NCBI GenBank assembly: GCA_963782185.1
Contig: CAWAJB010000036.1
Coordinates: forward strand, 1-64,000
Length of the DNA stretch: 64,000 nt
Reading direction: 5' to 3'
Source of the DNA: RYN-230 sp963782185
Lineage (GTDB): Bacteria; Actinomycetota; Actinomycetes; Streptosporangiales; Streptosporangiaceae
Below are positions 17,754 through 27,516 of the stretch, in pieces; position 1 is the stretch's first letter, and each line of letters opens with the position of its first letter. Both the position numbers and the translations under genes were made by a program. Below the pieces are notes generated by a model. The model ran no database searches. It was not told where the DNA came from and worked only from the letters and a program-made list of their open reading frames with translations.

Positions 17754-19133
17754 ATGCCCGGCAGGCCCCTGACCGTCCTGTTCATGCCGGAAAGCGCGTA
17801 CGGGCCGACCAACAACTGCATCGGCATCGGCGACGTGCTGCGCCGCCGCGGGCACCGGGTAGTGTTCGCGGCCGAGGCCTCGTGGAAGGGCCGGCTGGAG
17901 CCGCTGGGTTTCGAGGAGGACCTCGTCGACCTCTCCCCGCCCGCCGGGCCCAGCGAGCCGCCCCGCGAGCCCCGCGAGCCCCGCGAGCCCCGCGAGCCCC
18001 GCGAGGGCGGGCCAGCCCAGCAGGACGGGCAGGACCAGCAGGGCGGGCAGGACCAGGACGCCGGGGCGTTCTGGAAGGAGTTCATCGCCAGCACCGCGCC
18101 CGAGTTCCGCAAGCCGACGATCGAGCAGCTGGACACCTGGATCAAGCCGGTCTGGGCGGAACTGATCAGCGGTGCGCGGTACTGCCAGGGGCAGCTGGCG
18201 GAGATCGTGGCGCGCACCCGACCGGATGTGATCGTCGAAGACAACGTGATCAGCTTCCCCGCGCTGCTGACCGCCGGCGTCCCGTTCGTGAGGATCGTCT
18301 CCTGCAACCCGCTCGAGATCACCGACCCGGCGCTCCCGCCCGCGTTCTCCGGCTACCCGGCCGGGAACCAGGCCGGGTGGCCGGAATTCCGGGCCGAGTA
18401 CGACCGGGTGCACCGGGAAATGTGGGCCGAGTTCGGCGACTGGGTCACCGCGCGGGGGGCCCCGCCCCTGCCCGACCTGGAATTCATCCATTCCGGCCAG
18501 GCCAACCTGTACATCTATCCAGAGTTCGCCGATTACCGCCGGTCACGCGCGCCGGGAGCGGGCTGGCACCGGCTGGATTCCTCGGTACGGGAGACCGACG
18601 AGCCGTTCACCCTGCCCGAGCCGCTGGCGTCCGGCGGCGGGGCGCTCATCTACTTCTCGCTCGGCTCGCTGGGATCGGCCGACGTGGCCCTGATGCGACG
18701 GGTCATCGACTGTCTCGCCGCTACCCCGCACCGCTATGTCGTGTCCAAGGGACCGCTGCACGCCGAGCTGGAGCTGGCGCCCAACATGCACGGCGCGGAG
18801 TTCCTGCCGCAGACGTCGGTCATCCCGCGCGCCGACCTGGTCATCACCCACGGCGGCAACAACACGACCACCGAGTGCCTGCACTTCGGCAAGCCCATGA
18901 TCGTCCTGCCGCTGTTCTGGGACCAGCACGACAACGCGCAGCGTGTCGACGAGCTGGGCCTGGGGGTGCGCCTGGACACCTACCGCTTCACCGACGCGCA
19001 GCTGCACGGCGCGCTGGACCGGCTGCTCGGGGACACCGCGTTGCGGGCCCGGCTGGCCCGTGCGGCCGCCGTGATCCAGGGCCGCCGGGGGCTGCGGCGC
19101 GCCGCCGAAGTCATCGAGCGTGCCGCAGGCTGA
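17754..19133 (+). CDS. GT1-family (UDP-sugar/macrolide-type) glycosyltransferase
   Basis: ATG 17754 gives 459 residues with the two-Rossmann GT-B layout. The N-terminal domain starts TVLFMPESAYGPTNNCIGIGD; the C-terminal sugar-nucleotide site is ITHGGNNTTTECLHFGKP then LPLFWDQHDNAQ, the typical UGT/MGT signature. Such enzymes glycosylate small hydrophobic acceptors; the acceptor is unknown. Residues about 68-100 are an Arg/Glu/Pro then Gln/Asp/Gly-rich insertion built from a 9-bp repeat, not part of the fold. Confidence 0.8.
   Translation: MPGRPLTVLFMPESAYGPTNNCIGIGDVLRRRGHRVVFAAEASWKGRLEPLGFEEDLVDLSPPAGPSEPPREPREPREPREPREGGPAQQDGQDQQGGQDQDAGAFWKEFIASTAPEFRKPTIEQLDTWIKPVWAELISGARYCQGQLAEIVARTRPDVIVEDNVISFPALLTAGVPFVRIVSCNPLEITDPALPPAFSGYPAGNQAGWPEFRAEYDRVHREMWAEFGDWVTARGAPPLPDLEFIHSGQANLYIYPEFADYRRSRAPGAGWHRLDSSVRETDEPFTLPEPLASGGGALIYFSLGSLGSADVALMRRVIDCLAATPHRYVVSKGPLHAELELAPNMHGAEFLPQTSVIPRADLVITHGGNNTTTECLHFGKPMIVLPLFWDQHDNAQRVDELGLGVRLDTYRFTDAQLHGALDRLLGDTALRARLARAAAVIQGRRGLRRAAEVIERAAG
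17962..18006. repeat. 9-bp tandem repeat encoding Pro-Arg-Glu
   Basis: Four perfect copies of CCCGCGAGC plus a fifth with one mismatch. The unit is in frame and encodes repeated PRE triplets in the glycosyltransferase, so copy-number changes would only lengthen or shorten a surface loop. Confidence 0.8.
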
Positions 19134-19218
19134 TCCACGGGTAAACGCGCCGGGCCCGGGCCGGGCTGCCCCGCGCCCAGCGGCGGGCTGAGCGCCGCCG
19201 GCGGACGGCTGGCCGTGA

Positions 19219-19875
19219 TCACCGGGTCAGGAAGCCCTGCCGGACCGCGGAGTCGATGAGGTCGCGCGCGAACTCCCCCAGGGCGGCGGAGCCGTCCGCG
19301 ATCAGCGCCACCTTGTCCAGCACCTGGCCGGCCCGGACCCCGTGCGCCTGCCAGGTGCCGCCGCCCAGGTAGTAGTTGGCCAGCATCGGCTGGAGCCGGT
19401 CCAGGGCCCGGGCGAACCTGGCCTCGGGCGTGCGGCGCTCCTCGAACTCGTCCCACAGGGCGCGCATGTCCCGTCCCTGCCCCGGGGGCAGGAGGGCGAA
19501 GATCCGGTCGGCGGCGGCGTGCTCGGCCGCCTCCTGGCGGGCCTGCGCGGGAGCGTCGGCGTACACGAACAGGTCGCCCGCATCGATCTCCACCAGGTCA
19601 TGGATGAGCAGCATGGCGGTGACCCGGCCCAGGTCGGTACCGGGCGGCGCGTATCCGCCCAGTACCTGGGCCATCAGCGCCAGGTGCCAGGAATGCTCGG
19701 CGGAATTCTCCTTCCGGGTGCCGTCGAGGATGCTGCTCTGCCTCAGGACCCCCTTCAGCTGGTCGGCTTCGCGCAGGAAACGGACCTGGCGGCGCAGGGA
19801 CTCTGGCCCGGTCTGCGGCAGGGGTCCCCCGGGGGCTGCGGCGGATTCCATGGGCCCTATTCGATCAGGAGCCAC
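19219..19875 (-). CDS. HD-domain hydrolase, YfbR/HDDC2-like
   Basis: 218 residues. The metal ligands are visible in ENSAEHSWHLALMAQ (His), LLIHDLVEIDAGD (His-Asp) and a later Asp in the LDRLQPML region, the pattern of HD_3 nucleotidases such as YfbR (5'-deoxynucleotidase). It probably dephosphorylates deoxynucleoside monophosphates, though substrate is inferred from the family. GTG at 19875 or ATG at 19851 (preceded by AGGG) may start it. It converges on the glycosyltransferase. Confidence 0.78.
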   Translation of the reverse strand: MAPDRIGPMESAAAPGGPLPQTGPESLRRQVRFLREADQLKGVLRQSSILDGTRKENSAEHSWHLALMAQVLGGYAPPGTDLGRVTAMLLIHDLVEIDAGDLFVYADAPAQARQEAAEHAAADRIFALLPPGQGRDMRALWDEFEERRTPEARFARALDRLQPMLANYYLGGGTWQAHGVRAGQVLDKVALIADGSAALGEFARDLIDSAVRQGFLTR

Positions 19876-20056
19876 CGGGGACTGTCGCGCCTGATCCGCC
19901 CGATAGCCGGCCGACCCGGGACATTACTGACCGGGCAGGCACCCCCGGGCCGGATCGCTCGCCGACTCGCCGTGCCCCCGGCGGAGGTGCGGTAGGCAGG
20001 CGTGCGATCATGTCTGCGGGGGACCCAACGATGATACGGGGGACCGGCTCATCAGG

Positions 20057-20092
20057 CCCGTCCTGGCCGGGCAGCTGCCCGGCCAGGACGGG
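20057..20092. repeat. Perfect 36-bp palindrome
   Basis: The 18-base half CCCGTCCTGGCCGGGCAG is followed directly by its exact reverse complement, with no loop. It lies in the 316-bp gene-free stretch between the HD gene and the MarR remnant. It could be a terminator-like hairpin, a protein-binding site or a cruciform. The rest of 19876-20191 shows nothing recognisable. Confidence 0.8.
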
Positions 20093-20191
20093 TGCCCTGC
20101 CGCCGGGGCCGTCACCAGGTGCGCGGACCGTAACGCCCCCCCGGGCCAGCGCCCGTCCTCCGGAATCCGCCGCACGGGGGCCCTCACTCGG

Positions 20192-20485
20192 CTAACGTGC
20201 AGCCAGGGCGGGCTGGCCGCCCTCGTCAGCCACGGCGCCCCTGATCCCTCCCCCCGGGCCAGGGGCGCCTTCCTGTCGGCCCCGGCCCGGCAACGGGGGC
20301 CACAGGCGGCCCGGGGCCGCGGGCGCCCAGGCCGCGGGCACCGATCGGCCAGGGTCCCGCGAGGCCTCGCGGAGCCGGGTCAGGTGGTCCCGCAGGACCT
20401 CCTCCATCCGGCCGTAGAAATCCACGATGAGCCGCAGTTCGTCATCGCTGTAACGGGCCGCCGTCTGCTGCCAGTCACGCATCAT
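20192..20485 (-). pseudogene. C-terminal remnant of a MarR-like regulator
   Basis: The first 35 residues (DWQQTAARYSDDELRLIVDF then YGRMEEVLRDHLTRLR) look like the C-terminal dimerisation helices of MarR-family repressors; the wing and DNA-binding helices are missing. The following 60 residues are Pro/Gly/Arg-rich and look non-native. Only 16 bases separate it from the LuxR remnant. It cannot bind DNA as a MarR protein. The family match is short, so moderate confidence. Confidence 0.45.
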
Positions 20486-20501
20486 CGGCAGGAACGGCCG
20501 G

Positions 20502-21790
20502 CTACCCCGCGGTCTCCCGGAGGGCCCAGGCCGCGAGCTCGGTCCGGTTGGTCAGGTGCAGCTTGGTCAGGATGTTCCTGACGTGCCCTTCCACGGTCCG
20601 CTCGGAGAGCACCAGCCGGGCGGCGATGGCGCGGTTCGTCAGGCCGCCAGAGATCAGTACGGCTATCTCCCGCTCGCGCGCGGTGAGCGGATCCCCGGCC
20701 CGGATCGCCTGCCGGAGCTCGCTCATCAGCTGTTCCGCGCGGCGGGCCGGGCCAGGCATGTCGAGCCGGCGGGCTTCCTCGCCGGCCTGCCGGGCGAGCA
20801 GAAGCGCCTCAGCCTGGTCGCCGGGCCGGCCGCGGGCGCGCAGCGCCCCGGCCCAGTCCAGCCTGGCGAGCACCACGAAGGGGCGGGCGCCGAGCCGGGC
20901 GTTGACGGCCACCGCGGTGGTGAAATGCTCCACGGCAGCCTCGGTGCGCCCCAGCAGAGCGGCCAGCCGGCCGAGCGGCCAGTGCGGCGACCCGGACAGG
21001 AACACGACACCGGTGCCGGCGGCCATGGTGTCCGCCGTGTGGCTGGCCATGAGGTCGTAGGCGGCCTGTGCCGTGTCCTCGTCGCGGAACGCGATGATCA
21101 GATCCAGGATGTGCGTGAGGGCGCCGAGGTTGCGGCTGTCCCGGTCACCGCGGCCAGGCAGCGATCGCACCGTCTCGTAGAGCGGCCGCGCCTCGTCCTG
21201 GCGGCCCAGCACGTAGAGCGCCAGCGCCTGGCCCGCGCGGACGATCGGGAGCGCCGCGAAGCCGGCGGTGACCTCCAGGAAGTCGGCCGGGACGTCAGCG
21301 GGCTCGCCACGGAGGGCCGCGAGGAGAACCGCGAACGAATAGGACAGGCCGGCCCCGGAGGGGTCCTGCAGCCGGACCGCGAGCCGGTACGCCGCCCAGG
21401 ACTGCCTCTGAGCCTCCGCGAACCGGCCGGCCAGCGCGGCCCGGGACGCCTGCTGCCGCAGCAGGTGCCAGCGGACCAGCGGCAGCCGGGTGGCCTCAGC
21501 CAGCTGTGCGATCTGCCCGATCTCCACGTCCACCGCGTCGAGGTTCGCCAGCTGGTATGCGGGTCGATGCGCCACTTCCGGCCCAGGACCACGGCCAGCG
21601 GCTGGCCGGTCATCGTCGCCAGCTCGATAGCCCGGGTACCCAGCCGCAGCCGCTCGGCCCGGTGCTGCGGGACGGCCAGCGCGGCGACCCGGGCCCGGAT
21701 GGCATCGAGTTCGGCGGCCGGATCACCGGCCGCCTCGGCCGCCGCCATGGCCGCCGCCGCGGCGGCGCGGGCCCAGCCGGCGAGGCCAGC
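20502..21790 (-). pseudogene. LuxR-type (LAL/MalT-like) regulator, 5'-truncated and frameshifted
   Basis: The 3' part (20502-21575) encodes a TPR-like helical region and a C-terminal LuxR helix-turn-helix (LTAREREIAVLISGGLTNRA then LVLSERTVEGHVRNILTKL). Upstream, the homologous helical region continues in another frame (PQHRAERLRLGTRAIELATM up to RKWRID at about 21570). Restoring one C at 21560/21561 joins the frames. The N-terminal ATPase domain expected in this class is absent: the gene stops matching at about 21790, where a fragment of a gene on the other strand begins. Either the regulator is dead, or a DNA-binding C-terminal protein is made from an internal start. Confidence 0.65.
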
Positions 21791-22434
21791 CTGTCCGGCC
21801 GGACGCCGCTGCGGCTCAGCGACCTGTCGATCACGGTGCCGTGCCACGGTTTCAGTGAATCCGACAGCCCCGGATCTGCGGCCGACGGCCCCGGTGCTGC
21901 CGTACCCAGTGGCGCGGGATCGGTGTTCGTTGCCTACGGGGACACCGATGTCTTCACGCTCGGGCAGTCGATGCGCCCGGAGGCGATGGTCTTCGAGCAG
22001 GCTGGCGGGGCGTGGAAGCTGGCCGCGGTGGTCAACGGATCGTCAGGCGGCGGCGGGCCCCGGTGGCCTGCCCTGTGCGCCGCCGGGGCGGACCCGGCCG
22101 CCGCCGCGGTGCTGGCCCCAGCGGACTACCCGGCGGCGCTGGCCCGGGCGCTGGATCACGCCGCGGCTGGCACGGCCGAGACGGCCCGGGCGGCTGCGCC
22201 TTTCGCGGTGAACTCCTTCTTCGCCGGCCCGGACTCGATCAACGTCCAGTTCGCCCGCGAGAGCAGGAAGGACCGGGCGGGCGGCGTCACCCTGGCCCAG
22301 CGGTTCGCCCGGCCCCCGGTCCGACGCTCGCCCTGCTCCTGGCGGGCGGTCGCGGATACTGGCTGGTCGGGGTCTTCTCCCAGGCCACCAACTATGGCAG
22401 CGCGGCGGCCGCACGACAGTGCCGGGGTGGTTAG
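21791..22434 (+). pseudogene. 5'-truncated fragment of an unrecognised gene
   Basis: The plus strand reads RTPLRLSDLSITVP, then VFVAYGDTDVFTLGQ, WKLAAVVNG, AVNSFFAGPDSINVQFAR and LAQRFARPP, which has native protein character. At about 22319 the frame must shift by one (one G missing in GGTCC) to continue as GPTLALLLAGGRGYWLVGVF and end at 22434. No start codon, signal peptide or ribosome binding site is found at the 5' side, which abuts the LuxR remnant. It may be part of an extracytoplasmic domain of the kind found in actinobacterial lipoproteins; I cannot name it. Confidence 0.5.
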
Positions 22435-22453
22435 CCCCACTGCCACCGGGTGA

Positions 22454-23563
22454 CTACCCTTCCGCGTCCCGGATGGCCGCGTCAACCTCGGCGCTGCGCG
22501 CCGCCATCTCTGCCGCGTATCTGGCCTTCTCCTCGTCCACCCGCTCGGCGATGTCCTCGTCGTCGCGCATCAGCGCGTCCAGATCGGTCGCGGCCGCGTC
22601 CAGCACGCCCAGGTCGGCGTAGGCGTGCCGGACCTTCGGGCCCCACAGCCCGATGTCCTTCACGCACGGCACGATCCGGCTGAACAGCAGCGCGCGGAAC
22701 GCCTGCTGGATGGGGGAGTGATCGGTGAACTCCAGGCACTCGTCCACGTCGTAGCCCATCCGCTCCCAGACCTCCTGGGCGCGGAACCGGTTGCGCATCA
22801 GGTAGCAGCCCTCGACCACGAACTCCTCGCGCTCGGCCCGCTCGGCCTCGGTCAGCCCCGCGTAGTAGTCGCGCAGCGCCAGGCGGCCGAACGCCACGTG
22901 CCGGGCCTCGTCCTGCATCACGTACGCGAGCAGCTGCTTGACCAGGGGATTGGCAGCCACGTCGCGGTGCACGCCGAACGCGGCCAGGGCCAGGCCCTCG
23001 ATCAGCACCTGCATGCCGAGATAGGGCAGGTCCCAGCGCGAGTCGCTGAGCGCGTCCGCGAGCAGCCGGCCCAGGTCCTCGTTGATGGGGTAGTAGAGCC
23101 CGATCTTGTCCCGGATGAACCGCTGGTACAGCTCGACGTGCCGGGCCTCGTCCATGGTCTGGGTCGCGGCGTAGAACTTGGAGTCCATGTCCGGGACCGA
23201 CTCGACGATCCGGGCCGCCACGGTCAGCGCGCCCTGCTCGCCGTGCAGGAACTGGCTGAACAGCCAGGAGCCGAGGTGGTGCCCCAGCTCGTCCCGCTCC
23301 GCCTGGTTCAGCACCTCCCACTGGCGCGACCCGTAGATCGGGCAGAACTCGTCGGGTGTCGCCATCACGTTGAAGGGGTCGACGGGCAGGTCCCAGTCGA
23401 TCCGCCTGGACGCGTCCCACTGCTTGTCCTTGCCCCGCTGGTACAGGTCGAGCAGGCGGCTCCGCCCGTCGTCGTACTCCCAGCTGAACCGGGCGGCACC
23501 GGACGCGGGGACATCCCAGGTTCCCGGCGGGACGGGGGTGGCGTAATGGTCGTAGGTGGCCAC
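22454..23563 (-). CDS. Ferritin-like diiron protein (R2-like oxygenase/oxidase)
   Basis: GTG 23563, five bases after GGAGG, gives 369 residues. The two halves of a four-helix carboxylate diiron site are visible: Glu in FLHGEQGALT with TQTMDEARHVELY, and Glu in VLIEGLALAAFG with YVMQDEARHVAFG. That is the E, EXXH, E, EXXH pattern of ferritin-like diiron proteins. The substrate is unknown; it could be an oxygenase or N-oxygenase. The last 40 residues are charged and helical. No reductase gene adjoins it. Longer start at 23632 lacks a ribosome binding site. Confidence 0.8.
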   Translation of the reverse strand: MATYDHYATPVPPGTWDVPASGAARFSWEYDDGRSRLLDLYQRGKDKQWDASRRIDWDLPVDPFNVMATPDEFCPIYGSRQWEVLNQAERDELGHHLGSWLFSQFLHGEQGALTVAARIVESVPDMDSKFYAATQTMDEARHVELYQRFIRDKIGLYYPINEDLGRLLADALSDSRWDLPYLGMQVLIEGLALAAFGVHRDVAANPLVKQLLAYVMQDEARHVAFGRLALRDYYAGLTEAERAEREEFVVEGCYLMRNRFRAQEVWERMGYDVDECLEFTDHSPIQQAFRALLFSRIVPCVKDIGLWGPKVRHAYADLGVLDAAATDLDALMRDDEDIAERVDEEKARYAAEMAARSAEVDAAIRDAEG

Positions 23564-23665
23564 GGCAGCCTCCGTAAGAGGGGGAAGGGCTGGCCTCGTC
23601 TTATTACTACCCAGTAGGCCCCCCGGGCGCAATCCCTGGCCGGGCCTGTCCTGTGCACCCTGCCC

Positions 23666-24592
23666 TCAGTCGTGGACCGAGGGCTCGTGGTCGGCGTGCC
23701 CGGCCGGCTCGATCTGGAACGTGGAGTGGGCCACGTCGAAGTGACCGCGGACGCACTCCTGCAGCTGGTCCAGGAGACCGGGGCCGCACCCGGTGGCCAG
23801 CGTGACGGGGTCCACCACGACGTGCGCGGACAGCACGGGCAGCCCGGAGGTAATGGTCCAGGCGTGCAGGTCGTGCACATCGATGACGCCGTCCAGCCCG
23901 GTCATGTGCTGGCGCACCTCGCTCAGGTCGACGCCCCGCGGGCTCGCCTCCAGCAGCACGTCAACCGCGTCCCGGAGCAGCCGCCAGGTCCGGGGCAGGA
24001 TCAGCACGCCGACCGCCAGCGAGGCGATGGGGTCGGCCAGGGTCCACCCGGTCACGGTGATGATGGCCGCGGTGACCAGCACGGCCAGCGCACCGAACGC
24101 GTCCGAGGCGACCTCCAGGAAGGCGCCGCGGGCGTTCAGGCTCTCGGCCTGGGCCTGGCGGAGCAGGATCAGTGAGGCGCCGTTGCCGGCCAGCGCGATG
24201 AAGCCGAACACCACCATCACCCCGGTGTTCACCGACGGCGGGGCGGCGAGCCGCCGCGCCGCCTCCACCACGATGAACGTGGCCATGCCCAGCAGCAGGA
24301 GCGCGTTGACGGTGGCGGCCAGGATCTCCGCCCGGGCGTAGCCGAACGTGCGCCGCTCCGTGGCCGGCATGCTGGCGAAGTGCGCGGCGAGCAGGGACAA
24401 GCCCACCCCGGCCGCGTCCGCGGCCATGTGCGCCGCGTCCGCCACCAGCACCAGGGCCCCGGACCAGATCCCGCCGGCGATCTCCCCGGCGGCGATGCTG
24501 AGCGTGATCGCCATGACCGCGGCCAGCCTGCCGCGGTGCCGCCCCGTGGCCGTCAGGGCGTGGTCGTGCGCGTGTCCTCCGCCGGCCGTCAT
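23666..24592 (-). CDS. Cation diffusion facilitator (CzcD/ZitB-type) exporter
   Basis: ATG 24592 gives 308 residues with six membrane helices. An N-terminal His cluster (GGGHAHDHALT) and the metal motif VLVADAAHMAADA in the second helix mark a Zn2+/Co2+-type CDF antiporter; the cytoplasmic domain ends with HDLHAWTITSG and HVVVDP. It should export divalent metal in exchange for protons. It lies 16 bases after the KimA-OB gene, in the same direction, so may be co-transcribed. Confidence 0.88.
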   Translation of the reverse strand: MTAGGGHAHDHALTATGRHRGRLAAVMAITLSIAAGEIAGGIWSGALVLVADAAHMAADAAGVGLSLLAAHFASMPATERRTFGYARAEILAATVNALLLLGMATFIVVEAARRLAAPPSVNTGVMVVFGFIALAGNGASLILLRQAQAESLNARGAFLEVASDAFGALAVLVTAAIITVTGWTLADPIASLAVGVLILPRTWRLLRDAVDVLLEASPRGVDLSEVRQHMTGLDGVIDVHDLHAWTITSGLPVLSAHVVVDPVTLATGCGPGLLDQLQECVRGHFDVAHSTFQIEPAGHADHEPSVHD

Positions 24593-24608
24593 CGCTGGAA
24601 GCCCCCTG

Positions 24609-27351
24609 TCAGGCGTCCTGCCCGTCGTCGCGCCGCCCGCGGCCGGGCGGCGTCCCGCCTGAAGAGTCTTCCCCCAGCGTGCCCCGGGTGGCACTTCCGG
24701 ACAGCAACTCGTAGGCCGGGTTGATCATGACGGGACCTCCCTGCCGCAGCCCGACGGGCCCGCGGAAACGCACCCGCGCGCCGCACACGAGACCGGGGAT
24801 ATGCGACCGGCCGTAGAACAGGGCGGTCAGGTCGCCGGTGGAGTCGGAGACATCCACGGCGAGCACGGAGTTCCGCTCCACCGGCCGGATCTCCACCGCC
24901 CGGACCCGGCCCTCGACCGTGGCCCGGCCCGGCCGCGCCAGCGACCCGATCGGGTTGACGCCGGCGGGCGGGGCCGGGCGGTCGTAGCTGGGCTGATCCT
25001 CGGCCGGTGGCGACGGGGGAGGCTGGTCCGCACCGCGGCGCCGCCCGCGCAGCATGCCGCGCAGCCCGGGCGGCGCGGCGATGACCGGCGGCAGGCCTGC
25101 CGAGGGGTCCGTGACTGCGGTGGTGCCGTCGCTGCCCGCCTGGTCGCCGTCCGCGGTGGCCCGGTCCGGGCCGCCCCCCGGGCCGGCGGCCCCAGCACCG
25201 GCGGCCCCAGCACCGGCGGCCCCAGCACCGGCGGCCCCAGCACCGGCGGCCCCTGGGCCGGCGGCCGGCACCGGGTTCCGGCGTGGGCGCCGTCACGGCC
25301 TGCCCGGCCCTGGCCTGGTCCGCGAGGGCCTTGAGGGTCATCTTGCCGTCGGTGGCCTGCTGAGCCCGCTCGGCCTGCGCGACCTGGCGGGCGTGCAGGA
25401 CTTCCAATCTGCTCTGCACGTCGAACGGGACGATGGTCGCGGCGGCATGCGGGATGCGGCTTACCACCGCCGCGATCTTGTCGGCGGTGCGGTCGTGCAG
25501 CAGCCGGCCGATCAGCGGCGCGTAGCTCCGCCGGGGCAGGACCACGGTGACCTGCACGCCCGGCTGCTCCGCTTCCGCGCTGACCAGTTCGGCCGCGCCC
25601 CGGGTGAGCCGCCGGTCGGCACAGTCGATGAAGTCCAGTACCACGTCCATGCCCGCCCGGGTCCATTCCTCGCGCAGCGTGTCGGCCACGGCGGTGTCGA
25701 TGACGAAATGGACCGCACGCAAGGTCGTGGGACGCAGGCTCCGGGCGTAGCGCAGGGCCGCGATCGTGGCCAGGTCGAAGCTGTCCACGAACACGAACAC
25801 GGTGCGCCGGGTGTAGTTGGGGGCCGGGGGCGGCTTGGGGCGGTCGCTGATCCGCTCCAGGACCTGGGCCTCCATCCTGTACTCCCGGTTGAGGCGGATG
25901 AACGCGAACACCAGGATGGGAAACACCACCACAACCAGCCAGGCGCCCTCGGTGAACTTCACGATCGCGAAGATGACGACGACCAGGGCAGTGTACGCAC
26001 CGCCGGCGAAGTTGATGACAAACTTCCGCCGCCAATGCGGCTCCCTGGTTTTGTGGTGATACCTGGCCATGCCGAAGCCGGCCATCGAAAAGCCCGTGAA
26101 CACGCCGATCGCGTAGAACGGGACCAGGCTGTTGGTGTTGGCGCCTACCACGAGGAGCAGGGCCAGGGCCAGCACGGTCAGCACGATAATGCCGTTGGAG
26201 AATACGAGGCGGTGCCCGCGCTTGCTCAGCCAGCGGGGCAGGAATGAGTCCTCCGCCACGAAGCTGGTCAGGAAGGGGAACCCGCTGAAGCTGGTGTTGC
26301 CGCCGGTGAACAGGATCGCGGCGGCGCCGATCTGGAGCACGTAGAAGAGGATTTGGCCTGCGATCGACGGCCCAAAGATGAGCTTGGCCTCCTGGGAGAC
26401 CACGGTGGGGAAGCCATTCACGTACGGGACCGCGTGCGTGACATGGGCCAGCCAGGAGATGCCGGCGATCAGGAAGGCGACGATGCTGCCCTGGATGACC
26501 AGCAACTGCTTGGCGTTGCGGCCCTCAGGCGGGCGCAACGCGCTCACCGCGTTGGACACCGCCTCGATTCCGGTGAGCGAGGACCCCCCATTGGCGAAGG
26601 CACGCCCGAGGACATAGATGGCGGCAAACGTGAGCAGGCCGCTGTGGTGCCCGACGGCCACCGTCCCGGAGTGCCATTTCACATGCGGCAGGCCGCCGAA
26701 AATCTCCCGGCCCACACCGATGATGATCATGAGCGAGAGAGACCCGGTGAACCAGTAGGTGGGGACGCCGAATGTCTTGCCGTTCTCACGGATCCCGCGC
26801 AGGTTCCCGTAGCACATGATCAGGGTGGCGCCCACCGCGATGACCAGCAGCGTGGTGGTATCGCCCAGTGGCCTGGCCAGGGCCGGGAAGGTGGACAGGA
26901 TCGCGGCGCTGCCGGCGGCCGTCTGCACGGCCACCGTGACCACGTAGTTGACCATGAGGGCGACGGCGGCTACCTGCGCGACGCGCGGGCCGAAGTTCTC
27001 CCGGGCGACGACGTAGGAACCGCCCGCCCGGGTGTAAACGGACACGACCTCGCGGTAGGAGAGCACCACGAGGGCGATCCCGAGGATGATTACCCCCGTC
27101 ATCGGCAGCAGCAGCGAGAAGGCGGCCAGGCCGAAGAACGGCAGCAGTTCGTGCAGGATGAGCTCGGAGCCGTAGTTCGCGGACGAGATGCCGTCGCAGG
27201 ACAGGACCCCGAGGGCGAGTGGCTTGGACAGCCGCTCCTCGCTGAGTTGCTCGTTGACCAGGGGCGGCCCGAGCAGCCGGCGCTTCAGCGTGTACCCCAC
27301 GCCTTCCGGCAGGTTGTCGCTCCGGCCGAGGAAGCCCACTGCCTTGCGCAT
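24609..27351 (-). CDS. KimA-like APC-superfamily transporter with C-terminal OB-fold, one frame break
   Basis: Residues 1-500 form about 12 helices like KimA-type K+ importers and their APC relatives (LSCDGISSANYGSELIL, SGCSAL-equivalent NGGSSLTGIEAVSNA, SNGIIVLTVLALALLLVV). Residues 510-680 form a USP-like cytoplasmic domain (VFVFVDSFDLATIAALRYAR). After about residue 696 (25270) the frame turns into Arg/Cys/Trp repeats, while another frame (25271-24609) encodes an OB-fold: VEGRVRAVEIRPVERNSVLA, ALFYGRSHIPGL, NPAYELL. Removing one base near 25190-25270 fuses them. Alternatively the OB protein starts at the GTG at 25271. K+ transport is inferred from KimA; amino acids are possible. Confidence 0.7.
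25191..25250. repeat. 15-bp tandem repeat at the transporter/OB hinge
   Basis: Four perfect copies of CCCAGCACCGGCGGC, flanked by degenerate copies on both sides. In the OB frame it encodes repeated GAAGA; in the transporter frame it encodes RRCWG, which is not a credible protein sequence. Confidence 0.85.
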
Positions 27352-27424
27352 CGCCAACTGAGGTGCCCTTCACTTCGCCTGACCTGGCCTTCATACCACT
27401 GCCTTGAAGCAGCCCTGACCAACG

Positions 27425-27498
27425 GGGCATACGCCGGGCATACGGCTGATACCCCCGTGAGATGCCGGTTAGCCCGGCCTTAACGCAGCCTTAGCGGA
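27425..27498 (-). promoter_or_regulatory. Two pairs of 11-bp direct repeats upstream of the KimA-like gene
   Basis: GGGCATACGCC/GGGCATACGGC occupy 27425-27435 and 27436-27446, and GCCTTAACGCA/GCCTTAGCGGA occupy 27477-27487 and 27488-27498. Direct repeats spaced 11 bp are the usual binding pattern of OmpR-family response regulators (PhoB, KdpE). They lie 74-147 bases upstream of the ATG at 27351. The identity of the regulator is not shown by the sequence. Confidence 0.45.
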
Positions 27499-27516
27499 GC
27501 ACCCTTGACCGTCCCG

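Noticed and set aside
17882..19144. 420-residue alternate frame within the glycosyltransferase
   Set aside because: Out-of-frame reading of a gene with clear GT1 motifs.
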